DNA of 64,000 nucleotides, from contig NC_084801.1 in the NCBI RefSeq assembly GCF_963169125.1, forward strand, positions 79,673,696-79,737,695, given 5' to 3'. How positions within the stretch are numbered: position 1 is the first letter of the stretch; the number at the start of each line of letters is the position of its first letter. A program made the translations under genes and the position numbers. The DNA is from Humulus lupulus (lineage: Eukaryota > Streptophyta > Magnoliopsida > Rosales > Cannabaceae). Shown piece by piece: positions 24,218 to 35,407 of the stretch. The notes below the pieces were generated by a model. It made no database searches, was not told where the DNA came from, and saw nothing but the letters and a program-made list of their open reading frames with translations.

Positions 24218-24818
24218 TGTTGACCTAGATTTTGGCCAACTGACACGGAGTCAAAATACGCTTGACGTGGAAGAATATGTTGAAAAGAATGTGATGACGA
24301 AAATAATAAGAACACAAGATTTTATAGTGGTTCGGCCCCAAGATCTGGTAATAACCTACGTCCACTTAGATTGTTATTGATATAAGATCCAAAGGAGTGA
24401 TCAAAGAACTAGGGTTCAATGAGTTTCACCAACCTCTGAAGAACAATACAATATAACTAGTTTGATAACTCTAATCTCAAATGATCTGAAAGTCAGAAAA
24501 GAAAAAAAGGATCCTCTTCCCTGAGCCCTCTTCTTCTATTTATAAGCTCAGGGAAGATTTACATTGATTTGTTACAGATATTCTTTCCTAAATAATCGGA
24601 TACTCAGGAAATCATGGGAGATAATTTCGGATTCCATCATAACTGCCTAAGATTTCCTCCGCGTATAATGTGCGTACGACCAGGCTGGTCGTATAAAGAA
24701 ACCGATCGCATGATACTGAATGTCTTCCTGGTCGATAGTCGAACACAGATTCTGCCAGGTGTCAGCCACGTGTAATTAATACCTGCCATGTCATTCACTT
24801 CTGATTTTTGGGATAACA
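24218..24818 (-). repeat. 5' LTR of element B
   Basis: 601 bp, partner of 13135-13735. A TATAAATA box on the - strand (24544-24537) is the likely LTR promoter. The flanking CCAAC at 24819-24823 completes the target duplication. Confidence 0.94.
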
Positions 24819-24823
24819 CCAAC

Positions 24824-25669
24824 TTTTCACCCATTTTCTACACATTTTTCACCACAACATCATCATTACACCCTATAATTTACCTCTACATACCATATTT
24901 ATTTTATTTAATTAATCTAAATTGATTATTTTAATAATGTCACTTTGGCTATAAATATGGAATTTCAAGACCATTTTAGGGTGCTTAATTTTTGGTTACC
25001 ATATTCTTTTCTCCCATTTTCTCTCTACCATTCTCTCTTCCATTTTGGGTTTTTCAAGAGCATTTTGCAAGTATGTATGTAATTTATTTTGTAATTTCTA
25101 CTCTAGTTATGTGCTTCTAATATTTTTCATAAGATTATTAAGATCATGACGAAGCAACTTGTAACTAGGTAATATTTATGTTGTATGTTGATTTCCCTTG
25201 TAATGCAACAAAGTTTATGGATTTTCTTCTTCATATATGTCTTTCATCTTTAATATCTCATATTTTGGATTGTTAGATAATATGCACTTTCTTCTTCATT
25301 TTGCAAAAACATAATATTCTTTGTGTAAGATGTGTCATTAAATTGTACACATCCATGCTTAGAACAAAAATATTATGTTTTGCCTTATAAATAATGTTCA
25401 TTGATTTATTTGTTATTTCATTAGATTGATTTACACTAAATGCTTTGAAATTATAATTTTGAAAAGTGAAGAAAAATCCTATCTTTTTAGAAGTAATTTG
25501 TGCTTAAAATTATAAATCTATTTGGAAAATGATAATTTGAATTATTTTAACTATCACTAAAACTTGGGAATCAATATACTAATAAATATTATTAAACTTA
25601 CATTTTGTGGATTCTAGTATCTTAATAATCTTTTCTTTTAACACTTATTTTCAAATCATTATTGGTTTA
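24824..25669 (+). mobile_element. Solo LTR X, segment 2 of 3
   Basis: No ORF. It contains a TATA box (GGCTATAAATATGG, about 24948) followed by pyrimidine-rich sequence, typical of an LTR promoter in + orientation. It is bounded by the target duplication of B on the left and that of D (GTTTA, 25665-25669) on the right. Confidence 0.75.
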
Positions 25670-26557
25670 TGTTATCCAGATTTCCGGATAGCGTTTAGAT
25701 TGATGACCTCGGGGAAGCAGAATTATCGATGTCTTTCACGGAGGGTGACCAGAGCTCGCGGATGGACAGAAAGGCTTCGCCTCTCCTGTCTAGTATCCGG
25801 ATTACTCTTCCAAACAAGCGCAACACGGAAACTCGTCAACTCTCCCGGACTCCCGAAGGATACCCCTCGGGGAGGCCTCTTCCAGGAGAGGCTCTTCGAG
25901 TGGTCTCCGCGGAAACAGTTCCGTGCCCCGCACAGAACAAAACCGAACGGTCGAGTCCGGGAGAAGGCATATTTGGAATGATATCCGTCTGACACAGGAT
26001 CCCGCCTGACACGCCCGTCAGGTCAAAGCCGCACACATCCCAGCACGCCTAAGGGTACCTTTTCGCCTACTGTTCCGCTGACAACTTGGAAAAGACGGCT
26101 GACTTTGTGTGTTCCCCATACTTTCACGTAAATATACCCACATAGAGTCTGGTAGCCATGCGACTATAGGAATTGTATCCCCTATTTATGGCTGGTGTAA
26201 TTAAGACTCATGTACGTAGAGAAAAACCCTAATCCGAAACCCTAGCTATAAAGACTCCTTCCTTTTACAAGAAGGAGGGAGAGGAATGAGAGATAGCAAG
26301 AGACTCTACCAAAATCTCTCTAGCTTCATCTTCTTTAAGAGAACCCGAGAGAAACATTGTGAGTGGGTGAAGTTCTTATGCACCAGCCATCTTACTGTAA
26401 TCTTTTCCAAGTATAATAACATCGACTCGTGGACTAGGGCTTGTTAACGCCTGAACCACGTAAAAACACTGTTTGTTTAGTTACATTTCAGTATTTCTAC
26501 GGTTCTTATCTTTTTATTATTCTGTTAGTTATTCGTTTCCGAAAAACTCGGTAAACA
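25670..26557 (+). repeat. 5' LTR of element D
   Basis: 888 bp, starting TGTTATCCAGATTTCC and ending CTCGGTAAACA. A TATAAAGA box lies at 26247-26254. Several short ORFs inside are repeated exactly in the 3' LTR and are judged spurious. Confidence 0.96.
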
Positions 26558-26560
26558 TTT

Positions 26561-26579
26561 TGGTGCTTTCATTGAGAGC
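26561..26579 (+). other. Primer binding site, element D
   Basis: TGGTGCTTTCATTGAGAGC, three bases after the LTR, identical to that of B. Confidence 0.78.
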
Positions 26580-26644
26580 TGTAGGAAGTTGTTAGTCAGC
26601 TCTTTTTCTGTGTACGTTTTTTGTATTCACTTCGTACTAAAGAG

Positions 26645-29600
26645 ATGGTGACTACGCGAAAATCCGCTGTTGACAAAAATGCTACGGTCAACCCCGATAC
26701 CGTGATGGAAGATGTGGTGCAGAGCGAACCCTTAGACTACCGAGGTGAAGACCCGACATCCCGCCAGGATCAGGTCAGTACCGAAGATACAACATACTTA
26801 GAAGACGAAGAAGAGTATGTCCAAGACGGTTATTACAAGGACGGCTGCTACTATGAGAAGGACCCAGAACTGGTCCAAGTAGCCGAAGAACTGGTGGCCA
26901 CTAAGGCCAAGCTTGCTGAGCAGGAGCGCGTCTCCGAAAGAATGCAACGCATGATGGAACGCCTCCAAAGTAAGTTCGGAGATCTAGGCGACTCGGACGA
27001 GGATACCTCTGTTCGGGGTGGTGCTGATGCCCCCATGCCAGATCCAGCCGCTGCTGGACCCTCCAAAGCCGCCCCTAACAAGGGCAAAGAAAAAGTTGGA
27101 GAGCCTGTGCGCGCTGACGCCCCTGCACCTCCTAAAGGCGTGAATCACCAGGCCGACTGCCCCCCCCGCGCGCAGAAGGTCTCTGGCGCTCCTAAGCCCA
27201 GACGCCCTTCAGCCCCAAGGGGGCACTCTGTGCCTAAAGGGCCCGGTGCTAAGGCACCCAGGCCTAGGGGAAGGAACAACCGCCCCAGTGATTCCGTCAA
27301 TCAGGACGGTCGGGCTGCGAACTCGCACTCCGAAGATAGCTGGTCCACGGTGGACCTAAGAAGAAGGTTGGAGGCCAAGTATGAGAAGGCCAAAGGGGAA
27401 AAAGCCTGGCCCCGCGGAGATGACCTCCGAAATCATATTAATGACAAGCTCCGGGGACGTGACCTCCCGGAAAGTGATACGAAGAGGCTCGAGGAACAGA
27501 TTGCTGCCTTGACCAAGCTGGTTCGGAAGCAAAGTGGGGCCCTGTCAGATTCTGAGGAGGAAGACCCGGAACCATGTATTAGGAGGATCGCGGAAACGTC
27601 CCTCCCGGATAACTTCAAAATGCCTCACATAGAATTATATGATGGGAGGACAGACCCGCGTACCCACCTAGCTAAATACAATAAAATGATGCAAGTGGCG
27701 CGCGTCAGTGAGGACGCCAAATGCATGTGCTTCTCACTCACCCTTACCAAGTCTGCGGAGGACTGGTGGAAAAGATTAGCTCCCGGATCAATCCACAGTT
27801 GGAAGGAGCTACAGTCCGCATTTAGGAGGCAGTTTATTGCTGCCCGCGACCACGACATGGAGGTTGGTTCCCTAACCAACATCAAACAGCAACCCACAGA
27901 GAACCTCAAAGCTTTCATTCAGAGAATGATGGAAGCTGCTGCAAAAACCAAGGTCAGCGATGACATGAAGCTGATCGCCCTTCAATCGGGCCTTACTGTC
28001 GGCTCCCTGCTATGGGGGGAAATGCAAAGGAGACGGGCAGAAACCCTGTCCGAATTCATGTCAAAAGCTCAGGGAATCATCAACCTTGAGGATGCCTACC
28101 AGCAAGCCTTTGGAGTTCCCCCGGCTCCAACCCCTTCCGTGACTGCGCCGAGCTTTGCTTCGCAAGCTCCCGCACCAGTCCTCACGCTTCCAGGAGCCCG
28201 ATTCACTCCGAGTGTGTATGGGCCTTCAGCGTCTGCTCAGACGCCGGGTCAAACCCATTTCTCTGGGTATGGAGCGGTACAAACCAAATGTAGTATCGCT
28301 CCTAGCATGCCGCAGCCGCAAGCGGAAGCCCCGGAACGAAGTTTGAGCCAATCGCGGAGCAAGCGAAGCGGAAGAAACTCCAACCGGGGAGACCATTCAA
28401 AGAAACCCCGAAAGGATTATGAGCCCAAGTTCACGGAATATACCAGTTTGATAGACTCGCGAGAGAATGTCTATCGGGCGACCTGTAATATGGTCAACTA
28501 CAGGAAGCCCCCAAAAGTGTCTCACGGAGGAAGGCGTCCGCGAGACTCCAATAAGAGGTGTGAGTTCCACTGAGACGTGGGGCACACCACGAATGAGTGC
28601 CTTCAGCTGAAGGATGAGATCGAGTCCCTGGCAAGAGCGGGACACCTCGGTCAGTGGGTGAGAATACCCATAATCTATCCCGGACAGGGGGTAGTTCACG
28701 GAGCTGCATATTCACCGGGACAGAGGGGGGCCGTTAGCGCTCCTGGAGCCGGTCACCCCCAAGCTCCCGGGTCTCAGTTCCCAGCACTTCCTCCTCCACC
28801 TGCTCCGGCGCCCATTGCCTTGTTGGCTCCAGGGCCAGGAAACCCATATCCGCCCGGCCTTGCTCCGCCTCCCGTTGACGGACACGTCGCCACCATTTCC
28901 GGAGGACCACACCTTGCCGGAAGCACCCGCAATTCCCAGAAGAGGTACTTGAAGGAGTTAGAGCACGCCGAGGAGATGTGCGCCTTGGTCCAATCACCTG
29001 CTCAACGTCCCCGAATGATGGATCTTCCCATCACCTTCACGGAGGACGATGCTCGACATGTGCACTTCCCCCACAACGATCCCCTCGTGGTGGAAGCCCA
29101 GATTGCCAATAAGAAGGTCTCACGGGTCTTGATCGATGACGGAAGCTCCGTGAACATCCTCTTCAAAGCGGCCTTCCACGCGATCGGACTGACCGAGACG
29201 GACCTGGCCCCATGCCCCATCCAGCTTCAAGGTTTCAATGGGGACGCACTCATGCCATTAGGCAAAATTCAACTTCCGGTCACCCTCAGAGGAGAAAGCG
29301 ACGCTTGTGCCTTCAAGCATAGCACATTCGTGGTGGTCGACTGCCCCACGGCGTATAATGCCATCTTAGGCCGACCGGTCCTGATCGATTGTGGAGCCAT
29401 AACCTCGATACGTCACTTATGCTTGAAGTTTCCCTGCGACGATGGGCGTATTGGCACCCTCCGAGGAGACCAGAGAAGTGCACGGAGCTGTTATAACGTC
29501 TCCGTCCGAGCTGTCTACACGGTCCGAGAGACGTTTGCTGCCATTCCTTTGGCGGAAGTATTGCCAGAAACTAGGGATGCTCAGGAGGCATACGTTGACG

Positions 29601-32600
29601 AACTCGACCCAAGAGTGGGAATCGAGAAAGCAATAGAGCCGATGGAGGAAGTCGAAGAGGTGATCCTCAATCCGGGAGAACCCACCAAGGTCATTCAGGT
29701 GGGAAAAAACCTGCCGTCGGCCGTTCGAGATAAGATCGTGGCCACTGTGAAGGATAATCAGGATATCCTGGCATGGTGCCACGCTGATATGACGGGGATT
29801 AATCCCAATGTTGCGTGCCACGCACTCAACGTAGACCCAGCTGCAACTCCAATTCGCCAAAAGAGGAGGCCGCTGGACCCAGTGAGAGCCGAAGCCGTCA
29901 AAGCTGAAGTGGACAAATTGATGTCCATAGGCTTTCTCCAGGAGTCGCACTATCCCGTGTGGTTGGCCAACCCAGTTCTGGTCCCGAAACCCGATGGGTC
30001 CTGGAGAATGTGCATTGACTTCACGGACCTAAACAAGGCCTGCCCGAAAGATTGTTTCCCTCTCCCGCGAATCGATCAGATGGTGGACGCTACTTCCGGG
30101 TACGAACTCTTATCCTTCATGGATGCGTACTCCGGATACAACCAGATCAAGATGCATGTCGCGGACCAGGAACACACCAGCTTCCTCACGGATAAGGGTG
30201 TCTACTGTTACGTGGTCATGCCTTTCGGTTTGAAGAATGCTGGGGCGACTTACCAGCGTCTGGTAAACAGAATGTTCAAGGACCAACTGGGGAGGAACAT
30301 GGAGGTGTACGTGGACGACATGTTGGTAAAGTCCAAGACCTCCGGGGACCACAGTAACGACCTTGAGGAAGCTTTCGCCGTGATCCGAAAGTACGGGATG
30401 AAACTAAATCCAAAGAAATGTACTTTCGGGGTCTCGTCTGGGAAGTTCCTCGGTTTTATTGTCAGCTCCCGCGGCGTGGAAGCCAACCCTGAGAAAATAA
30501 AGGCGTTCATAGATATGCCTTCCCCCGGAGGCATAAGGATGTTCAAAGCGTCACCGGAAGGATAGCTGCTCTCAGTCGCTTCGTATCCAAGGCCACCGAC
30601 AAGTGTATCCCCTTCTTCAATGTTCTGCGAGGGAACAAGAAGTTCGAGTGGACCCCCGAATGCGAAGCGGCCTTCCAACACCTCAAAGAACATCTAACCC
30701 GAGCCCCCATTCTGTCCAAGCCGGTCGAAGGAGAGGCGTTGTTCTTATACCTAGCTGTGACTGAGCACGCAGTAAGTGCCGCTCTCGTCCGGGAAGATGG
30801 CCGTATCCAACTCCCTGTGTATTACGTAAGCAAGAGGTTATTGGACGCCGAGTCCAGATATTCGATGATCGAGAAACTCTCCCTCTGCTTGCTGATCGCT
30901 TCACGGAAGCTGAGGCCATATTTCCAGGCGCACACCATCAAAGTACTCACCAACCACCCTCTCCGACAAGTCCTGCAGAAGCCCGAGTCTTCTGGCAGAT
31001 TGCTTAAGTGGGCCATGGAACTAAGCCAGTTCGACGTCCACTACCAACCGCGTGTTTCCATAAAAGGTCAAGCTCTCGCGGACTTTATTGTGGAGTGCTC
31101 GGGAATGAATGACCTCCCAGAATATCCTGTCCCGGAACTTCCCACCTGGAAGGTCTACGTAGACGGAGCCTCAAATGAAAAAGGAGCTGGAGCGGGGGTT
31201 ATCCTAATATCTCCCCAAGGGCATCAGCTCCAGAGCGCCATCCGTTTCGCATTCCCAGCATCCAACAACGAGGCAGAACACGAAGCCATGTTAGCTGGGT
31301 TACGACTGGCCAGAGAAGTCGGAGCCCAAAAAATCGAAGTGTACAGCGACTCCCTACTTGTGGTAAACCAAATATCCGGGGAATACCAGACGAAAGGCGA
31401 AAGGATGGCTGCCTACGTGTCTCTCTCCCGCGACCTACTGCAGCATTTCAAAGGCTACAACATCCGCCAGGTCCCCCGGGACCAGAACTCACTTGCGGAC
31501 ACGCTGGCCAAGCTTGCAACGGACCCGGAGATTGAACAGTATGGCTTAGTCCCCATCGGGCACTTAGAAGCCCCCAGTACTGAGACGCGAAGGATAAACG
31601 CCATCATCGACCATTCCCACTCCTGGATAGGACCCATCCTCAGATTTCTCACCACCGGAGAACTCCCCACCGATAAAGCTGACGCAAGGAAGCTCCAATA
31701 TCAAGCTCCCTGCTACGTGGTTATGGATGGAAAGCTTTACCGCAGGGGGTTGTCCATACCCTTCCTTAGGTGTGTTGCCGGAACCGAAGTCAGCACCATC
31801 ATCCATGAGATTCACGGAGGCTTCTGTGGCGATCATACCTCCGGGCTGAGCCTCTCCAAAAAAATCCTTCGACAAGGATACTTCTGGCCCACCATGAAGA
31901 AGGATTGTGTGGATTATGTCAGGAAGTGTGAGCAGTGCCAGAGGTACGCCAAGGTTCCGCGAGCGCCGCCTACGGAAATTACCCTAATGACCAGCCCCTG
32001 GCCGTTCGCCGTTTGGGGCATTGACCTAGTAGGTTCCCTCCCCACTGGAAAGGGTGGAGTGAAGTACGCCATAGTCGCGGTAGACTACTTCACCAAATGG
32101 GCTGAAGCTGAACCTATGAACACGGTCACATCTAAAAAAGCACTGGATTTTGTCATCAGGAATATAGTGTGTCGTTTTGGGCTTCCGCGGAAAATTGTGT
32201 CCGACAACGGAAAGCAGTTTGACAGTGAACACTTCACGAACTTCTGTGCTTCGCATGGAATTATCAAAAGCTTTTCCGCAGTCGCCAGACCCCAGGCTAA
32301 TGGACAAGTGGAAGTTGTAAACAAAATATTAAAGACCACGTTGAAGAAAAAACTCCAAGCATGCAAAGCTCACTGGCCGGAAGAACTTCCGCGAGTACTT
32401 TGGGCTTATCGCACGACAGAGAGAACTTCGACGGGGCACACGCCTTATTCCATGACCTTCGGTTGCGAGGCCGTCATCCCAGTAGAAACTATGATCCCCT
32501 CTCACAGGAAAGACACCTACGATCCTACCCGGAACCATGCCCTCCTCCAGGAGTCCTTAGACATGGTCGAAGAGCTCCGGGAGCAGTCGCAGGTCCAACT

Positions 32601-32859
32601 AAAAATGTACCAAGGCAAGATAGCCCGACACTTTAACACGAGAGTCCAGAGCCGTGCATTCGAAGTTGGGGACCTTGTCCTACGGAGAGTATTTCCTGCT
32701 ACGCAGGATCCGGGAGTAGGAGTCCTCGGACCCAACTGGGAAGGCCCCTACGAAGTCCAAGAAAAAGTGGGCCATGGGACGTATCACTTAAAGAGACTCG
32801 ACGGATCTAAAGTCCCGCGCGCCTGGAACGCGGAGCACCTCCGCCGTTACTACCAGTAG
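26645..32859 (+). pseudogene. Element D gag-pol, one stop and one frameshift
   Basis: The start is taken as ATG 26645 ([10 protein letters not shown]). Gag spans about 26645-28570 with the retrotransposon gag domain at about 27620-28130 ([24 protein letters not shown]). A TGA at 28571-28573 lies inside a Cys/His cluster (CEFH, stop, DVGHTTNEC). Protease has IDDGSSVNILF (about 29130). RT has YVDD near 30308. The frame is lost in a five-C run at about 30522-30526 and continues one frame over to 32859. The RNase H region, archaeal-type RNase H (VYVDGASNEKGAG) and integrase (CEQCQRY, SDNGKQF, GQVEVVNK) follow. Apart from these two lesions the gene reads cleanly, so both may be recent or, for the C run, a sequencing error. 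Confidence 0.95.
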
Positions 32860-33399
32860 GCCCCGGACCATCCAGTCGGAAGTCCTTGGTGAAAATAACA
32901 AAAGTGAAAAATGTGGAAATAATCCTCCCTGTTGTAAAACTAACGCCTAGCAGGCTATTTTAACGAAACACGGAGGGATTCACTCCGCTTTTACCGCACT
33001 TTTTATCCCTATGTTCAAAGCTGCGTTTTAACAAGTGACCACGCGGTCCGGAGACGTCCGGACCCCACGCTCACTTGGGGGGTATACATGGCTAAGGCTT
33101 AGCCATACGCCCCTTGAACAAAACGTACACAGAACACCACTTATGTGCTAGCATTGTGTTTGAAGTTTTTAAATTGTTTTGCTCTAATTGTTAAGCTTAG
33201 GTTTATTTGTTGCCATGAACATGCTTGCATTACGTGTCATATGTGCATTATGTGCTTAAGTGAAAATTGCCACAGAAATGCCTGCCATTATGTATCATGA
33301 GAATTATCTCTTGTGTAGCCCAGCGATGGACAGGACTGGGGGTTGAGGCACGTTCATAGAGCTACGCCAAAACACCCCCAGCTCCTTGACAAGTCCTTT
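32860..33399 (+). other. Post-pol region of element D with internal polypurine tract
   Basis: No gene is seen. ACTTGGGGGGTATACAT at 33073-33089 matches the terminal tract CTTGGGGGGTAAA (39107-39119) closely. It is followed by AT-rich sequence up to the tandem array. Confidence 0.6.
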
Positions 33400-33800
33400 G
33401 CAGAATTCTCCGCGAGCTCTGTAGAGCTTTGCTTCGCAAGCTCCAGCTCCGGGTCCCGTAAGGCGAAAGATGGCAAGATCCGCGAGCGCTGAAGAGCTTG
33501 GCTTTGCAAGCTCCAGCTCCGGGTCCCGCAAGACAAAAAGATGGCAAGATCCGCGAGCGCTGAAGAGCTTTGCTTCGAAAACTCCAGCTCCGGGTCCCGC
33601 AAGACAAAAGATGGCAAGATCCGCGAGCGCTGAAGAGCTTTGCTTTGCAAGCTCCAGCTCCGGGTCCCGCAAGACAAAAGATGGCAAGATCCGCGAGCGC
33701 TGAAAAGCTTTGCTTCGCATGCTCCAGCTCCAGATCCCACAAGGCAAAAGATGGCAAGATCCGCGAGCGCTCTAAAGCTCTGCTTCGCGCGGATCTAGCC
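33400..33800 (+). repeat. Tandem array, about 68-bp unit, 5 or more copies (element D)
   Basis: The phrase GATGGCAAGATCCGCGAGCG recurs near 33470, 33541, 33612, 33680 and 33751, each time with GCTCCAGCTCCGGGTCCC. Long overlapping ORFs across the array on both strands follow from the repeat and show nothing recognisable. The array lies between the convergent genes, as in A, E and F, but its sequence is unrelated to theirs. Confidence 0.9.
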
Positions 33801-34297
33801 TCGCAGGGCTCCATGCCAGGTCCCTGAAGCCAGCCACCATGAGGTTCGCAATAACAGTTAGTTTTGCTTCGCAAAGATCTAACCTTAAGTCTAGCGACGC
33901 TCACCAAAAGAACTCCCGTTCCAAACAATAGAACGACTCACCTTAGCAATCCCAGCGAACAGTATAACTACAAGTCCCGGGATTGGCTATTTGCCTCAGG
34001 AAAGATAAAGTACGGTGAAAGGAGCCTGGCCGTTGGAACCAGAAAACCTTCGTAGCCTAGAAACTACGTGGGGAGAGACATCATCCGTTAAAGCTTCAAC
34101 TGGGAAGTGCATAAGTCTTGGCCATTGGAACCAAAACCCCATACGCCCCTACAACAGTTTCTACCGTATAAATGTCTACCCTAAGCGCAAAGATAAATAA
34201 AGAACTCGGCAGAAAAAGAAAGGAGAATGCTATGATTATGGCAAAATTGTCCGCAATGAAAAACTCAAAATGAAAAACAATTAAAGATAAAACCCCT
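33801..34297. other. Gap between the array and the antisense gene of element D
   Basis: No gene is seen. It is ordinary mixed-composition sequence, ending with the 3' end of the antisense gene at 34298. Confidence 0.5.
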
Positions 34298-35374
34298 TCA
34301 AGCATTGGGGGTAACTACAGCGTCCACGACCACAGCTTCGGGGGCATCTGTTTCAGCTGAGGCTGGCGGAGTCGGCTCATTGGAAGGAGGGATTTGGTCA
34401 TGAGAAGGTTCAGAGGTCCCCGCCTCTCCGGGATCTCCCGCCTCAGGAGCTTCAGCACGTTCGTCAATGTTATAAGTTTGGACGTACGCCTCTGGGCCCT
34501 GATCCCACACGAGTAGCTTCTCCCTCATGGCTTCGGCATCATCTCCCAGATAGCCTAACACCTCCGGGTTCACTTTCCAGAGTTGATGCATGAGGACCAC
34601 ATGCGATATATTAATAGTTCTGTTCAGTATCACCTCAGCATCCTCCTTCTCCTTCAACCGCTCCGCCTCGGAGGTTGCCAGCTGTTCTTCCGCGACAGTT
34701 AGTTGGGCCCTCAATTTTTCCATTTCGGCCTTGGAGGCATCCCGCTCCCCCTTAAGAGAATCAATCGCCTTGCGCTGCTCCCTATTTTGGTTCAGCACGG
34801 ATTGCTTCTCGGTCACATGCCCCCTGGCAGTGAATTGCAAAGCCCCGATCTCTTTATCCTTCTCGGCGAGCCCCAACTGAAGCATAGACACGAGATCCCT
34901 GCTCCTCTTATGAAGTTGCTCCTCGTCGTGCAGCTTACTCTGAAGAGTGGAATATTCCTCTTGCCGCTTAAGGAGGAGATCGTTCTTTGATTGCAAGCGG
35001 GCTTCCAGGGTATCTTTCTCCACCTTGGCTTGGGACAGCTCTTCCCGGAGCTTGGAGTTTTCGGTCTTAATTCCATCCGACCGCTGTCTAAACTCATTCT
35101 CTGCCTTGGCCCGGTACTCTTGATATTTGGCAAGATATTTCTTCTCCGCCTCTTCTTCAGCCGTGCGCCGGGCCTGATCAATCTTCTCCGAAGCCCCCAA
35201 GGCCTGTTGGGTCAGTTTCTGTTTCTCCGCTTCCAAGGCCTGGCGAGCCAGTTGGCTCTCCTCCAGCTGAACCAGAGCTGCACCAACCTCCCGGAACGAG
35301 CGTTCCGCGATCATAGAGGCCTGCAAGGAAAGACAACAGAGTGAGCTAAAGCAGGACCAAAAGACAGGTGGTCC

Positions 35375-35407
<33 letters not shown>

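Larger units (their letters stand above)
13135..24818 (-). mobile_element. Element B: Tat-lineage retrotransposon, complete but degenerate (11.7 kb)
   Basis: Two 601-bp LTRs (13135-13735 and 24218-24818) enclose gag-pol on the - strand and an antisense gene on the + strand. The target-site duplication is CCAAC (13130-13134 and 24819-24823). By eye the LTRs differ at about 12 positions, mostly transitions, which is roughly 2 percent. B shares its primer binding site with D. Gag-pol has seven in-frame stops and a frameshift, so the element is not autonomous. Confidence 0.95.

Noticed and set aside
25723..25995. ORF pairs on both strands inside the D LTRs (same again at 39173-39445)
   Set aside because: They repeat exactly because the LTRs are identical, match no known family, and overlap each other on both strands; typical LTR noise.
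33304..33928. Three overlapping - strand ORFs of 128-188 codons with internal repeats
   Set aside because: They are different frames of the 68-bp tandem array in D; an array with unit length near a multiple of three opens several frames.
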